A stretch of 64,000 nucleotides of DNA from Oncomelania hupensis (Eukaryota; Mollusca; Gastropoda; Littorinimorpha; Pomatiopsidae), in assembly GCA_036898135.1 (NCBI GenBank), contig JBAHVR010000224.1, positions 22,501 through 86,500 of the forward strand. Reading direction: 5' to 3'. The notes under the pieces are model-generated. The model was not told where the DNA came from and did not search any database. It saw only the letters and a list, made by a program, of their open reading frames with translations. The first letter of the stretch is position 1; each line of letters begins with the position of its first letter. A program made the translations under genes and the position numbers. Positions 1 to 16,148 of the stretch are shown here, one piece after another.

Positions 1-1554
<1,554 letters not shown>

Positions 1555-4500
1555 TTTATTTTCGACACATGCAAATCATAGTAAATCAAATTTCAAAGAT
1601 TTAAATTAAAATAACAGTAACAAAATTCATAATAAAACTTAAAATTAAAAAATCCTTAACATCTCAATGGACCATTGAAAAACAGCAAAATATTTTTAAA
1701 AATTCTTACTTCTTCAAGTTCTTGTCACATAAAACAGCTACTCCATTCATGAGAACTTAAAACACGTTCTACAAATTAATGAAAGTCAACATGAATGGTG
1801 ACAATACCAAAAGAAACAAAAAGAATACAAAAGGAAAAGAGTAGACAGCAGGGGTTGGAAAAAAAAAAAGTTAGACCCCTAAAATTCTACTTAAACAACA
1901 ACAACAAACAAACAACAAAAGCAAACCACTGACATACTTACATTCAAAGTCAGTCAGGAAAAGACATTACGTCATCAGATACAAAATGATCATTTAAATT
2001 GATTGATGATTAAAAACAAATGAAACCAAAGTTGGAAACCAAAATCAAAATTCACGCTGAAATGAAACTGTAACTGATTCAGTTGTGAGTTTGAAAACAA
2101 AAAAATCTCAACCACTATTCCAAGCAGTTGTGCACGTAATTAAACATCAGTCATGTATTATTTCATTAAAACAGATCTCATGCAAGGAAAATGACACCTC
2201 TCCTTACAGCAATCGTCAAAGATTCAAGTTTTCTCAGCTACTAGCTATACATAAATTTTTAGAACATGCTCATTACCCTGACTATAGAAGAGACAGCAGA
2301 TTGGGACCAAACACATCAACATTCTATATCTTTCCCTGTAGAACTGTCAAGAACTGCACACTGCAAACAACGAGTGAAAAAACAACTGCCGAGATTATAA
2401 ACTGAGAAATGTAAAGATAGACAAAAGGACTGTGTGAAACACAGGCAGTAGAGTTGTCTCTCCTATAGAAATGGAACTGGAGTTACATGACAGCATCCTG
2501 GATATATAGGCTTCATATTAGATGCTATCCTCCAGGGTAATAGGGAATGAACGATAGGAAACACTGATCGCAGCTTCCTTGAAACCAGCAGAGGAAAAAC
2601 AGAAGAAAAGCAAAGCATGTAATTAGTGAATGATCAAGTGTTGGGTCACAGGGTACAGAACGTTTCAAACACTGTTTATATTTACAGCATTGATACATGC
2701 AATATGTAAGGCACGTTTTTGTTACAATATAAGGTATTGGACAGGTAGATCATAATGCTATAATAACTGCGGATGTCACTCATTATCAGCATGTCACAAT
2801 GAGTTAAGACAGAAGTGTTTCTGAGCGTGAGGCATTGAGGCCTATTCGCACTCTGTACTAATGCCCAAAGCCAGCATGCATACAATGAAAGCAGATCATG
2901 AAACGATATTGCCACATCAAGCCTCAAGATGAAAACATGAAAACATTTGCTGACAGAGCATTCAAATGTTGACTCATGGTTCAGATGAAACAAAAGATAC
3001 ATTATAAGGCTTGACAGACTTTCACCAGTGCTTGGATATTTTACGTCATGTTGTCGTCTTCCAGGGCTCCATACTTTGACCTGCAAGGTCAGTTATTACT
3101 TCAAAATACATATACATGTAGAAGAAGAAGAAAATGTATTTTTTGGTTTGTTTTTTTAATGATGGGTGAAGAAAGAGATGAAGGTGGGGGTGGGGGAAGG
3201 ATAGTGGGGTGTTAGTACATTGCTGCACGCATGTAAGTCAAAAGCACTGCTAAGTGTAAACCATGATCTAACTTTTGAAGTTGTGACATGCTATGACTTC
3301 CTAATTCGAGCTCACAATTTCGCAATCCTGAAATCTATTATTAAATAATCTTAGGCATGTGTGAAATGAGCTCCCTTACACTTTCATGGTCAATGTTAAC
3401 TATAGCCCACTCTCGGTGAACTTATCTACAGACAAGAAACCGTCAACCCATCCCTGGGACCAACACAGGGAAGGAACTACAGGCTTCCTTGCTTGCAAAA
3501 AGTGGGTTCGAAACAAAAATCAGAAAGCAGGTCCGTTTACACAAAACGCTGCCTCTGGTTAATCAACGTGCAAAACAAGGAAGATGCAGCTTCTTTTTTC
3601 CGAGTCTTGATGTCTGTGCCATTGCTGATGTGTGGTCACCAACGGTTCAAGATTATACATGCATCAGTCAATTCTGTTTCAGGGATGGTCTATTACCTTG
3701 TATAAATAGGGTAACACTTTTTTGCTTTTGATTATATTACAAAATACTGTTGGTAACACGAGCGACTGACAAGATGTCTACAAACAATGAAGATTAAGAT
3801 TAAGAATAACGTGATCAAAGTTTCACAAATTCTGAGAATGACATTGCTAACAACGGATTTTTTTTTCCAATGAATAAATTTAATCATGGATTTAATCAAG
3901 CTCTATCCAACTGAGACTGTTTATTTCTGAGTTATAACTTACATCAGCTAAATAAAATGTTAAAATTATTCGGCAGAAAAGAGTTAGAACTTTGTATCAT
4001 GACATAAATTTTGGAGTTGTCCAGGAAAATGTACTAAACTTAAAAATCCATCCTTTGAGTTAGGACAATACACAACAGTTTCATCATCACAGTGCATAAG
4101 GAAACTTATGCCAGCAATCCAGATGTGTGGGACTTGGAAGCATATTTCGTTGTGGGGTCCGAGTTTGATATGTTCCAGAACATATACATAATCAGAACAT
4201 AATCATATAGTGCATCAGTACGGTATCAGTACCGTACAATCATGATCAAACTCCAAAATATTTACTCAATCTGTTCACAATTCGACAGTGAAAAACTAAA
4301 AGGATCTACAGTAAGAAGCACATTTTGTCCCTCCTATTTAAATTAAAAGAAACATCACGACTACATATTATTTCCAGCAACAGACTACTCAGTCTTAGAT
4401 CAAATCTACACATGAACCGATCAAATCTACGTGTTATAAATAATTTGATCAGAAAATAATGTGCACCATTTGAGCGCAGGCATCTGTATTGTAGAAGGCA

Positions 4501-7500
4501 CGGTGAGTGTAGTTTTCATTGTTAATCTTTAATAAATTACATACCATTGGGCTATTCATTTATTATTCAATGACTCCATTTATTAGCACCAAACTCCTTG
4601 ACTGACCATCAGCGATGAATGAGCAAGTTCATAATTATTACAACGTGAAATGTAACTGATAGAAAAATCATCCATTTTATTTTCAATCTATAATAAAAAT
4701 GGCATGTTTGACCATTATGATACAGAACTCGTGAATATTATTTTCAAAGTATGTCAGATACATTTTAATCTACACATATAAGCAGTTATTCATGAAATAA
4801 CCACAACCATAATCTTTCTTGGAAGAATTTTACCCAAAATTAATTTTGCTTCTGTAATTGACAGAAATACAGGATTGGTGAAAGATTTATTTTGAAATTG
4901 AATCTATTGTTTTTGTTTTTTTTAAAAGAGCTGTGAATTCTGTGAATATACACAATGAATAAGTGAACATATTTTAAGAGCAATGCCCATACAAATGATC
5001 TCCCTTTTCAACAAAATCAATATTTATAGAGAAAACAAGGTTTCAACTCAAGGGAACTGATAATAAAACAAAGTTAGTTAGTTATTCATTGCTAACATGG
5101 TCCAGTGGACAGCAAAGAGCCGAATCAGGACCACAAAATCAAGACCACAACTTGGCTAAAAGAGGACTCACCCCTGATCTGCATAAAAGATCTCTGAAAC
5201 AACCCTAATGGTAATGCTGAAGGCACTCCACCAGCCGGTCACTGTACAATAAAGACATCCCACGCAGGAGACGCTGAGGCTGTACTCTAATTTATCGAAA
5301 CCCCGCTTACAAAAAAAAGAAAGAATACAAACATCATTATAAAATATCAACAAAACACATACATATAAAATGCCTACATTGCTAAATAATAATATCATAG
5401 CAAGCCCTAGTCGGCTAGTGACCATTTGGCAGAAAGTGTCCAATATTCCCAAACTGATAAAACAGACCTCACAAACAAATAAGGAGTTTTGTCCCGGAAG
5501 AGTTTTCAATAAAAAAGGTAGGTGACTGGTCAAGCGAAGAATAAGATAGTATAGTAGATTGATAGAACAGAGTAGGAATGAGAAAGAACAAAGGAGAAAG
5601 ACAGCGACAGTGGGAATTTAAAGCACTAAATTTCCAGAAAAAGGGGATACTATTTATACAGAAACCCCCAGCACCCGCACAGTGGGGTCATAAAACAAAA
5701 CGATGGGCCTGTCAATAATGTAGTTATGAAAATCTTCAAATTGAAATGAAGAAACAGAAATAATGTTCAAGCGTTCAACGTGAAGCATCGAAAGAAAATG
5801 AATAATGTACAAATTGACTATATTTAAGCATCTAATGCAAAGCTAATATAACAGAAATTAATATTAAAAAGGGCAACAAAAGTAATTTTTCCTTTTTTTT
5901 TTTAGTATAGTAATCTACACCAACAACTTTGTTCTATTGGAAGTGTAACTGACTTTGGCCGATGACTAGTAGTTCAGACCAGCTCCTCTATTTCAACATA
6001 AGACTATACACAGGTTCATTGTTTACTGCAGAAGCATTTTCCACATGCCTAAATGGAAATGGTTTACATAAAGGACCATGTGGCTGCTTCAGTTAACCAA
6101 GGATTATTTAATGAAATTTGTAATTTTAAAAATAAAATTCACAGGATGAAATGTTTCCAATCCACGTTCACCTATGTTATGCAAACATAATGAAAAATTA
6201 AATGCACAAATCAATCACTCAGTAGATTCTCATATTTCAGCTGCACAAAGTCAAAACCCAGTGACACAATGAATCCAAAACACAATGATTTCAAAGTTAC
6301 GATCAGAGAAAACTAATATGGAGGATGCAGCTGAAATCAAAGTCTACAGGGTGTATGAAGTCAATCAAGTCAGACAAAGGAAAGTCCTTGCTTTTGTCTC
6401 ATGAAAATTGTCTTTTGTAATTTCTTGGTCACAGAAAATAGCCACGGGAGTAGGCTTCTAACGTCAGAAAAATCGTCACATCAGTAGTTTCCCTATGTTC
6501 GATTTCTAAACATTCGCAGTAGATTTTAAAATGTTCATAAATCAAATCATAAATCAAGTATGGAGGGATCACCAGCTTTGGAGTCTGGATGTGAATTATG
6601 TATGGCCGAAGTCGATAAATGTTAATAGCGATGATGGAATTTACACGATGATGCTCAGACTGGATGAGGTAAGGCGATAACCAAAATTCAGCAGCAGATT
6701 ATTTATAACAGAGGCATAAAAATCAAAAATGAAAAGCATAGACCAGAGTGTACCTGAGAAAGCTCATGACTGTTCACAATGGTTACACTTTGTGGTGAAA
6801 ATCATCAAATTGGAAATCAAGTAGGAATGTCTAAACAAATTTTTGTGCTCACTGTAGACCAACTTGCCCAGAACACAAGACCTTACAGAAAAAAAAGTTT
6901 GTTTCATCAAAATTTCACATTTCCCCCAAAAGATCCAAAATCTTTCAACATAACTTCAAAACTGTTTTCACCAAAAATGTCCAATTCAGGTAATCAAGCT
7001 TTCCATGAAATCTTCAAAGTCTCGTCACCAGAATTTCAAAATGCATCCCTAGTTTTCTGGGGGTATTTTTTTTCTTTCTCACAACAAACTCAAATAAGAA
7101 GTCCATCAAAGCTTTTTGCTTCTTCACAAATCAAGCTCAACAAATCAAGTTCAAAGTCACTGACCTTCTCTCCGCTAAAACAAATATAAACTGTCACTCA
7201 AACACTGTTAAAGCTATAAAAACTGAATGTTGCGTTTTGAAAAGGGAAACCCGGCCATCACTCTTTGAACGGAAGGTAGTATTTGGTGCTGAAGACTATG
7301 GCTGTTCTTGATGAAAACTAGTGTTTTGAGAGAAATGAGGTTGAGGAAAATCTTCAATCCAGTCAGGCACATCGTAAGCTGGTCAAAAATGAGTGAGTGC
7401 TCACAGCGACATTGTTCACAGCGGTTATGTTTACCACTGTTGGCACAGCGCGGCACATAGTAGAGGTTCACATCCATGACTCCACAATGGCCTTGGCGCG

Positions 7501-7563
7501 TTTCAGAGCCATGAGTCCAGACGGCCATTTTCTGAGAATTGCCAGCGATCCCTCCGCAGCTAG
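1555..7563 (-). other. Possible long 3' UTR or downstream flank of the KLHL5-like gene
   Basis: About 6 kb of AT-rich sequence shows no plausible coding region on either strand; open frames here are not protein-like. It is much poorer in repeats than the rest of the window, with one clear insertion (5073-5689). On the minus strand AATAAA at 1560-1555 is followed by a T-rich and GT-rich stretch (about 1510-1540), a good polyadenylation context. Other AATAAA matches lie closer to the stop, so the real end could be upstream. Confidence 0.35.
5073..5689 (-). mobile_element. Element A, full-length copy 1 (3'-extended subfamily)
   Basis: This 617 bp copy is flanked by the 10 bp direct repeat ATAAAACAAA (5063-5072 and 5690-5699). 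In its own orientation it starts near GGGTGCTGGGGGTTTC, carries TATAAATAGTATCCCC, and ends in a tail of TAAC units. It has about 35 bp before the 3' end that two other full copies lack. Long flanking duplications and a short tandem tail point to target-primed reverse transcription, so it is LINE- or SINE-like. It carries a 121-codon open frame of uncertain meaning. Confidence 0.8.
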
Positions 7564-7623
7564 TCAGCTATTGGGCACATGCACCACACATGCCCCTGCT
7601 CGGCCTGTGCACAGAGACGATAC
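7564..7623 (-). CDS. KLHL5: KLHL5-like last coding exon and stop
   Basis: After acceptor TTGCAG this exon encodes only [19 protein letters not shown] and TGA (7564-7566). GRAGACVV closes the propeller in the whole group, so the exon is real although short. The 3' UTR continues below 7564. Confidence 0.93.
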   Translation of the reverse strand, partial: VSSLCTGRAGACVVHVPNS

Positions 7624-10600
7624 CTGCAACACAGAGGGGAAGGTTTAGTACGCAATACTAAAATAATATTACCAATACTGGATACTGTATACAAGCTTTT
7701 TCCCAAACCACCATTCAGGGTTAAAGTGTGACGATATGTTCTAACAAATATACTCTTACAAGTTACACAACACCGAGCTCACATCTTTAGTGATCTAAGG
7801 TGATTGTTAGAATAGAAAGACTCAAAGGTACTCAATATATATACTTTAAAAAAAATGTAGATTGATTATATCATACATCTAACACTTATAAAGGGAGGGA
7901 GGAAAATCAAATGCCGGGAAGAAAACCCTCTGTGATCCATAAAATTCTAGTCTTATACCACAGTAAAGGCCTGTACACTAGTGGTGTAAAATTCCAGTGT
8001 TATACAATAGTACAGGTTGTACTGGACACTAGTGGTTTAAGCAACTGTGCAACAGCACCCATCTACCCCCAACACAACCTCACCCACTTCCACACTGCCA
8101 CATCCACATAGTTTGTAACGTTTTCACACCTTGACCCATTCATTAGAGATGGGATCGTAGCACTCCACATCATTGAGGTACTGCTGTCCATCGTAACCTC
8201 CAACAGCAAACAGTTTGTCACCAAGAGGACACAGGCCAACAGCGTCGCGTGTAGAACTGATAGGGGAGATGTTGGTCCACTGGTCTGTCTTAGGGTCATA
8301 CCTGCAGCAGCAAACAGCATCGTTGTAAAAATACCTCATCAGAAACATTCATAAAAATAACATTAATTTAAAAGGTGCTGATCACATTTTCTCATCCAAA
8401 CTAATGCAGTTTTTTTGTATTCTTTTCAGCATGATATAAACTGAACACATTATTTTGAATCTCACTGACATTTGCCTACTAAATTGACTCCTTCCCCATG
8501 TCAATACAATTTCTGCCCTTCAGTCTGTTAGAATACCCATGTTCTATAAGCCCTCTTGTAGGAAGCTGCACTTCAGATTTGCAACAACAGGGATGAGATT
8601 AAAAGTACTTGATGCTGATAGTTCTGGTCATTTCAAAATGGTATTCTTGTAGTAAAATGATTGCCTGGACTTCTGACCTCTCAGCGCTATCATAGCGACT
8701 GCAGGTAGGGTTTGTGGCAGGTGCCTCATGACCACCCACAGCATACAAGAATCCGTTGCATGTGGCCACACCCACTCCACCCCGTCGCTTGGCCATGGGG
8801 GTGCAGTGCGTCCACTTGTTGGTGTGCGGGTCGAAACATTCTACTGACTTCAGGCAAGAGCTCCCGTCCCTGCCTCCCACTGCATACAACCTGTATAAAA
8901 CAACAGTTTTGATGAACATGCATTTCACGCAATACTAGAGAGAGAGAGAGAGAAAGAGAGAGAGAGTGAGAGAGAGATAAGTGCTAAGGATTGAAGATTT
9001 TATATAAAATGTTGCTCTTTACCAACTCAAAGAGGTGCCCAAGGTGTTAGCTGAAAGCAGGACCCAAGCTACCTCATTTGCTGCTTGATGTGCAACGATT
9101 TTAACATTCTGTAACTTTCCTGCCTTTTCTCAACGCATTCAAGTAATGATTATTATACTCCAGTGCTACCATGCATGCAGATAGATTATGCCTTCAGATT
9201 GTTTGATAGAAATTGGCTAGGTAATTCTCGGTCAATAAATCAGCTCTAGATTTCCAAATGCTAGGACACTGCAAGAGCACCCTTGAACATGGGTGAGGTT
9301 GTGCAAATTTAATATTTTTTTTTACAAGAATGGCAGCTAACCACGGTTTAATACTTTATCCTAATCACTGAATGATCTGGAGAGAGCCTGGCACCCTTAA
9401 TCTATGTCAGGTTGGTCCCAAGATCCCTCAATCGCCTAACAGTGGCATCCTCACCTCCCCCACCTTTATTTAGTCCTATCCTATCCTATCCTATCCCATA
9501 ACTCGGAGGTCGTAGGGGCCTTTATTCAGTCAAGTCCAGAAATCTTTATTCACAAAGCAGGACGATTTGGCAGTGTAGAAGGAAAACTAGTAAAACTTCT
9601 CTGGCAAGGACCTAGCCTCTGCAATGACCATCATATCGAAGGCTAACAACATAAACCTATACAACAACAGCATCATTACTTTACATAATGGAGAGAGATG
9701 CAGCTTCTGGACTCACTTTCCATGCAGCGAAGCTACGCCAACAGTGCTGCGAGCAGTAGACATAGGAGCAACATAGCTCCACTGCCTAGCCTGAGGATCC
9801 CAGCGCTCCACTGTGTTGAGGTAGGACCAGCCGTCGTGACCGCCCACTGCATACATTGGTCCCTCCAGCACTCCCACACCTGTTGAAATCCAAACATTAT
9901 ATATGCAACAACATTAAAATAGTTTGAGACTGAAGGGCTGTTCATGCCCTTGTTGAGACGTGCATGGAAGCCATGCACACTGCATTACTCACCATAGAAT
10001 CAACCGATTTTTCATGATGCTACATCCATTATCAGAAATGTTGTGATGGTAGTCCAAAGGTAATTATGAAACGCTGCAGACAGTCTTTTACTGACTGGTA
10101 CCGAGTGGTGTCAAGATCTGCCTTCAACTTTTAACTTTTGTTCAACTTTTGTTCCATCACAACAATATCCTTCACAAACAAACCTGTAAACAAAGATGAA
10201 AGGGAGGAAAATAATCACCAAATTAGCCATCAGTAAAAGCATGTATCGCATAGTACCTAACATGTTACTGATATTGAGTGAAACATTGTGAGTCCTTACC
10301 AGCTACCGATTAAGCGGATGTGGCTTCTTGATTCACCAAATTGTCCCTTGTTTTGAGAAAAAGGTCTGTCGAAATTATTCAAAAACAAACCTTTTTTTTA
10401 TTTTTAATACGATTTTACAAAATATTATGGCCAGCCACCTACCAAGTCCATGCCTGTGGGTAGACATGGGAGGCATGAGTGTCCATGTTTTCTTCTTGGG
10501 ATCATAGCACTCTACAGTGTTCAGGGTCTTCAGCCCGTCCCGACCGCCCACGACATACAGGCGATCCTCCAGCACTGCCACACCAAACTGTAAGCGTCGT

Positions 10601-13600
10601 CCACTCATGTTGGCCACTTGCGTCCAGCTGTTGGTGCGCAGTTCATATTTCTCTATGCTGGTGGCACCTGCATACACAGATTGTACATTAAGATTATTGT
10701 ATTTTATTTATCAGATTAATTGTATGTAATAACCCAACCTTTTTTAACCAATAAGAAACTAGCGTAAAATAACACAACGGTTGCGACAACAAAAATCAGC
10801 CGGAGGGATGGACCCATTAACAACAGATCTGATTTGATCTGACAACGCCACATTCAGCATTACCTTTGGTGCAGTCCATACCCCCAACAGCATACAGCAC
10901 TCCTACGGTGGATTTGCGAGGCTTTGTGCGAGGACTCTGGAAGGATGAGCGTCTTTCAGGCAAGAGGTGATACTTCAACGCCTCCATGATCAGCTGCTGG
11001 CACTCGCGGTCTTCACGGAACAGTGAGTTGGTCTCCACGTGGTCAGCTATGTACTGAAAACATGAAGACACAGCGGATGTTGCATAGCTTAAAGTTTAAA
11101 GGTGTAGCTGTCGGCTATGTAACATTTTTCAATGAGCAATGTGTGGGGTTAGAGGTGACACAGCACATATTGTATTGTTTGGTGAATTTGGGGTTATATT
11201 TCTCATCCGTGAGGGTGAAACTGAGGTTGCTTTCTCTGTAGTAGTGAGGCAGCCGCAGGGCAACGCCACCCAGTCCAAATATCCTATGCACGTGAAAAGA
11301 CATCAAAATAAAATATTGATTCCTTTTAAAGAATTGTAACTGTATTTCAAATGAGACAGATAACTTTGTGCCTAAATAAAAAGTTTTACTTGTCAGTATT
11401 GGAAGCATTTTGTTTAAAAAATGTTATTACTATCTAATATAGGTTTAAATTTCAATAGCTTTAGATTCGAGTTTCTTGATGCTTGTTATGGGTGTGTATG
11501 TGTGTTTGTGCAGCAACAGTTACTAATCAAACAGACAAACTAACCTGGGGTGCCATGAGCGGCAGCTTGATATGTGCGAGGAGTTTGGGGAGGTATTTGC
11601 GTCGGTCGTCGAGGTCATACCTGGCCCACTTGACTAAGGCCTCGAAGATGGTCTCCTCATTGGGCACGTTGAGGTCATCGCTGGCCAGCAGCTGGCACAC
11701 CTCTTCACAAGGCAGTATGAGGAACTCGGCATTGTGCATCACTTCTACAAAGGTCTCCTGCAACGTTACTTAAGAAACTGCAGCCAAACGTGTTACTGTT
11801 GTAGTTTGAATAAAATGACATGAAAGTAATCAGCAGCGAATCGGCAAGTACAGGCAAATTTGCACTGCTTTTTTTACACAGTCAGCACTACAAAATCAAA
11901 ATCCTTCTTACCAAAAAACATTAGAGTTTGGTCTGCAAATAAATAAATAATATTCCAGAAAATCTATTCACTTGTACAGTGTACACCATCTTTTGAGTGA
12001 ACATACAATAGATATATTTTCCTTACAAAATAACTGAGGACCAAATGGAATGCAGTAGAATGTCAGTCATTTGACTGATGGTGGTCACAAGAACAATAAA
12101 AGCAGCACCAAAAATACAAAAAATTAAAAAGAAATGTTTTGCTGAACAACAACTTCAGATTTGTTATTTCATAGTCCAGTGTACCCCCAGGAGAAATTGA
12201 TGCTCATTTTAAAACTAGAAAACAGAACAAAACAACTGTACCAAACAGAAACTCCAACTGACCATAACATAGTTGTTGGCCACTTTGTAGAGGTCTGTGC
12301 AGCCCTGGGCATCAGCGAACTGTCGGATGCCGATGCAGTTGGACGGGTGGAGCTGCTTCATGAGGAAGCCGCAGCAGGCCTCCACCACTTCTGACAGTTG
12401 CAGCAGGCAGGCCGTGGACAACAGGCACTCCACCGTGTCTTCCTTCAGCTCCATACGGCCTGCACAGCACAGAACAAGGAGTTGTTTCACACACAGTTTG
12501 GGTCAATGATTCACAGTTTGGGTCAATGGTGTGGCCTTGGTCATAGAAAAATAGTCAAAAGTGCTTTATTCTTAACCCCCCCCCCCCCCCCCTCCCTGGG
12601 GCACATGGATACAATAAAAATGAATAAAAATAAAACACAGAATAATAATGGAACGCATGACATGCAACCCAAAACATGTATGTACATATAGCACAAAACC
12701 AAGTTATTCATTCACTCTCGCATTCTAGAGAGGACATGATAAACTTTTGCAATATACACATTCATTAATATGACGTAACACAAGCCTACTACGTAAACAT
12801 TATGTCCACACAGCCTGATCACAAATCGCAAGCATTCTCTCGCAAGATTGAGTGAAAGAGAATGGGAAGGGAATACAAACTGTTATTGAATGGGGGTGTT
12901 TTACATATTTAAATTGTCATTATCAATTTAAATTAATTACTATTATTATTATCATTATTATTACAATTCTTATTACCTATTCTATTACATTCTGAAGCAA
13001 TCCATTATTATTTTCATAAACCTATAGTAAAAGAATGACTGTGTGTGTGTATGTGTGCGCGCATGCGTGTGTGTATGTGCAAGTATCAGGTATAGAGAGA
13101 CCTATAATTTTTGCCTTTGTCTAATACTGATGGTGTTTGCTTCCTGTCATTCTACGTTTCTGACTTCTCGCAAATGCATTTAATTAAGTTCATGCGATTT
13201 ATAGAAGAATACAATCTTAAAATGTGTATGTATGTTTGTGTGTATTGCATACAAGTAGAGGAGCAAGGGATGGTGAGGGAAGAGAGTGAGATGGAGAGAT
13301 TGGATGGGGGTGAGAAAGAATGTGTGTAAATAGATCAGCCTACTGATTGCGACTGCTCAACCCTGGAGGGCCAGAAATGTCTAGCTGTCGGTATGCTGTG
13401 CTCCCCATTACGCCGAGATCAGGGCGTGATCACGCCTTAGACCCTCAAAATCATGCCTTAACAATCGCCGATCAGGTGAGAGAAGTACGTGTGTTAAATT
13501 GGTGCTAAAAACATGCCTGAAGAATCTATCTATAATGTGAGAAAATCTTCATGCGAGAATTTTTTTTTTTATTGTTCTGAGCGAGAGTCTGACAAACAGC

Positions 13601-16097
13601 TGCTTCTTATAAGAGTGTTTACTATTTCGGGAAGAATTATTGATAAAATTAGCACAGCCATGCGATTGAAACGTTAGGAAGTAATAATAATAATAATAAG
13701 GATATTTATATAGCGCTTTTTCCCAATGAACAATATCAGTTCAAAGCGCAGTACTCAAGCATTCATTCTAAACATCCGACTTCATACACAATAAAATCAG
13801 GCACTTGCTAACGAATAAGAGACGAGGAAGGGAGGGAGGATGGGAGAGCTAAGGATGGGTGATGGGGTGGGTAGTGGCGATGGTCTGAATCACACAAAAA
13901 AAAAATGGAGGAATAACGACGATGATGATGGGAGGCATGATCAGAAACATTTAAGGAAGAGATTAGTTTTCAAGTTGGATTTGAAAGTAGCTATGTTTGG
14001 AGAGCTGCGAAGAGAGAGGGGAAGAGAGTTCCATGTTGAAGGGCCAAGCACTGAGAAAGATCGACAGCCAGCAGAAGAGAGTTTGCAGCGGGGTATGTGA
14101 AGCATAAGGGTGTGAGAGGAAGAACGAAGATTTCTAGAAGGCTTATAGAATTGAGTGTTCTGGGTGAGGTAAGAAAGGGCTAAGCCATGGACGCACTTGT
14201 AACAGAAAATAGCGATTTTGTAGATAATTGTAAGTGACGTCATAGTTTTGATGTGAGTATGTGTATATGAATCACTGGTATGAAGGTGTGTGTGCTTGAC
14301 ATAGGTGTGTTGACATGTGAAAAGTGTGCGCATACACTTTTGTCCATCGGTTTTTTCCCACTACTTAAAATGCTTAACAAGGAGTGAAAAAAAAAATCTT
14401 TAAAATTGTAAAATGGAAGTGAGCCCACTCCTTAGATTCACTGCTAATGGGTAGCCTTGGTATGTATCATCGAGAAATGGTTCAGAACAACAATCGGCCT
14501 GCGTCAAGGATGCCTACTCTCTCGAACATCTTCCTGGAGCGCATCATGTCAGATGCCCTTGCAGATCACGAAGGCACAGTCAGCATAGGAGGGGTTGGGG
14601 GGAGAGGTGGGTGAGGGGGTAGAGCAATCTCCAATCTCCGTTTTGCGGATGACATTGATGGATTGTCTGGAGAGGAACAAGAACTTGAGCAGCTGGATCT
14701 AACTCAAGCCACCCGAGGCGCCACTTGATGCTTTAGGCGCATTGAATGACAAAACACTGATTACAATCCAATCGATGTGAAGTGATACGACAACCTCCCC
14801 GCCATGAGCACTTTAAAGAAAAAAAAAGTCAAAATGGATGACCATGGCATCAACGACATCAAAGTTTCAATCCAATTTGAACACGAAATGCTTTCAAAAA
14901 TTTAGTAAAAAAATTGTATGAAGACAATGGTCTGACAGGACGTATCTCTTGTCGCAAATAAGTTGAGGAGGGAAAGAACTTGTTACAGAGGCTTGATAGT
15001 GGATGAATAATATATAATTTACAACAGAAAATACAATTAAAAAGGAGTATAAATATGGAGGTCACATGTCGCATTCTAGGCTGCTGCTTGTATAAATGAA
15101 GTGTACAGATCATGGATAAGCCATTGGGAATACGATGGAGATGCTCACAGATTGAATAATGCATATCACCAATGATGTGAAAGCCTGGGCAATACGATGA
15201 CATGCTCACTGTGGTGAAGAAATGAAAACTCCGATAGTGTGGCCACATCACCAGAGCATCAAGGCAGAAGCATGCAGAGATAGATAGAGAAAAAGGAGAC
15301 AGAAAAAGAGGTGGGATGACAACATTCAAGAATGAACTGGCTTGACACTGAGCGAAGCCATAAGGGTTGCTGAGGACAGAGAAAGATGGAGTACGCTGAT
15401 TAAGTGATCATCTTCCGAGTTACGAGATAGGATAGGATAGGATAGGATAGGATAGGAAAGGATAGGGCATGTATTATTTTTCAAGTATTTAGGGATGAGA
15501 TCAACGAAGAAATGGTGGGGGTGGGTGACTGAAGAGGAGGGAGGGGAAAGACTGAAATGGGTGAAGGAGGTTGGAGGAGGGGTGAAGGAGGAGGAAATGG
15601 GAGTGGTAGAGGAGGAAAGGAAGAGGCATACCATAACTCATCTGAGTAGTACCGCTAATTAGATCCAGATGTGTGCAGGCTTTTATGACCCTCCCATCTT
15701 TCACTTTTTAAAGCAAAAATCCTTCCTGTGCTGAAAACCCCCCCACACCACCTCTACTTAATAATGAATAGGATGCGCTGGAGAGTGATTGCAACAGAAG
15801 CTGCTGAAAGGAGGGGGCCAAAAAAGCATTTCACACGCTGTGCACAGAAGTGGCAACACCGTACTGTCAACAGTTGCTGCCACGTGTAAGAGGCCAAACT
15901 AAAGGACGGTGTAGCAGTGCTAGATGAATAAATCAGCAACAATCCGAGGAGGAGCAGCAAGAGGAGCGGAGGAGGAATAGTTCATTTTAAAGAATAAATG
16001 CCGAGACGACTTATGTAAGGCGAAAGTTAAGAGTCTACGGTGCTGGATGAACAAACAAATCAGAATTTTAATGAATAAGAGAGAGAGTGAATCAATG

Positions 16098-16148
<51 letters not shown>

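Noticed and set aside
6779..7189. 136-codon plus-strand frame near the KLHL stop
   Set aside because: It is antisense to the presumed 3' UTR, Lys/Ser/Phe-rich, and without any recognisable motif.
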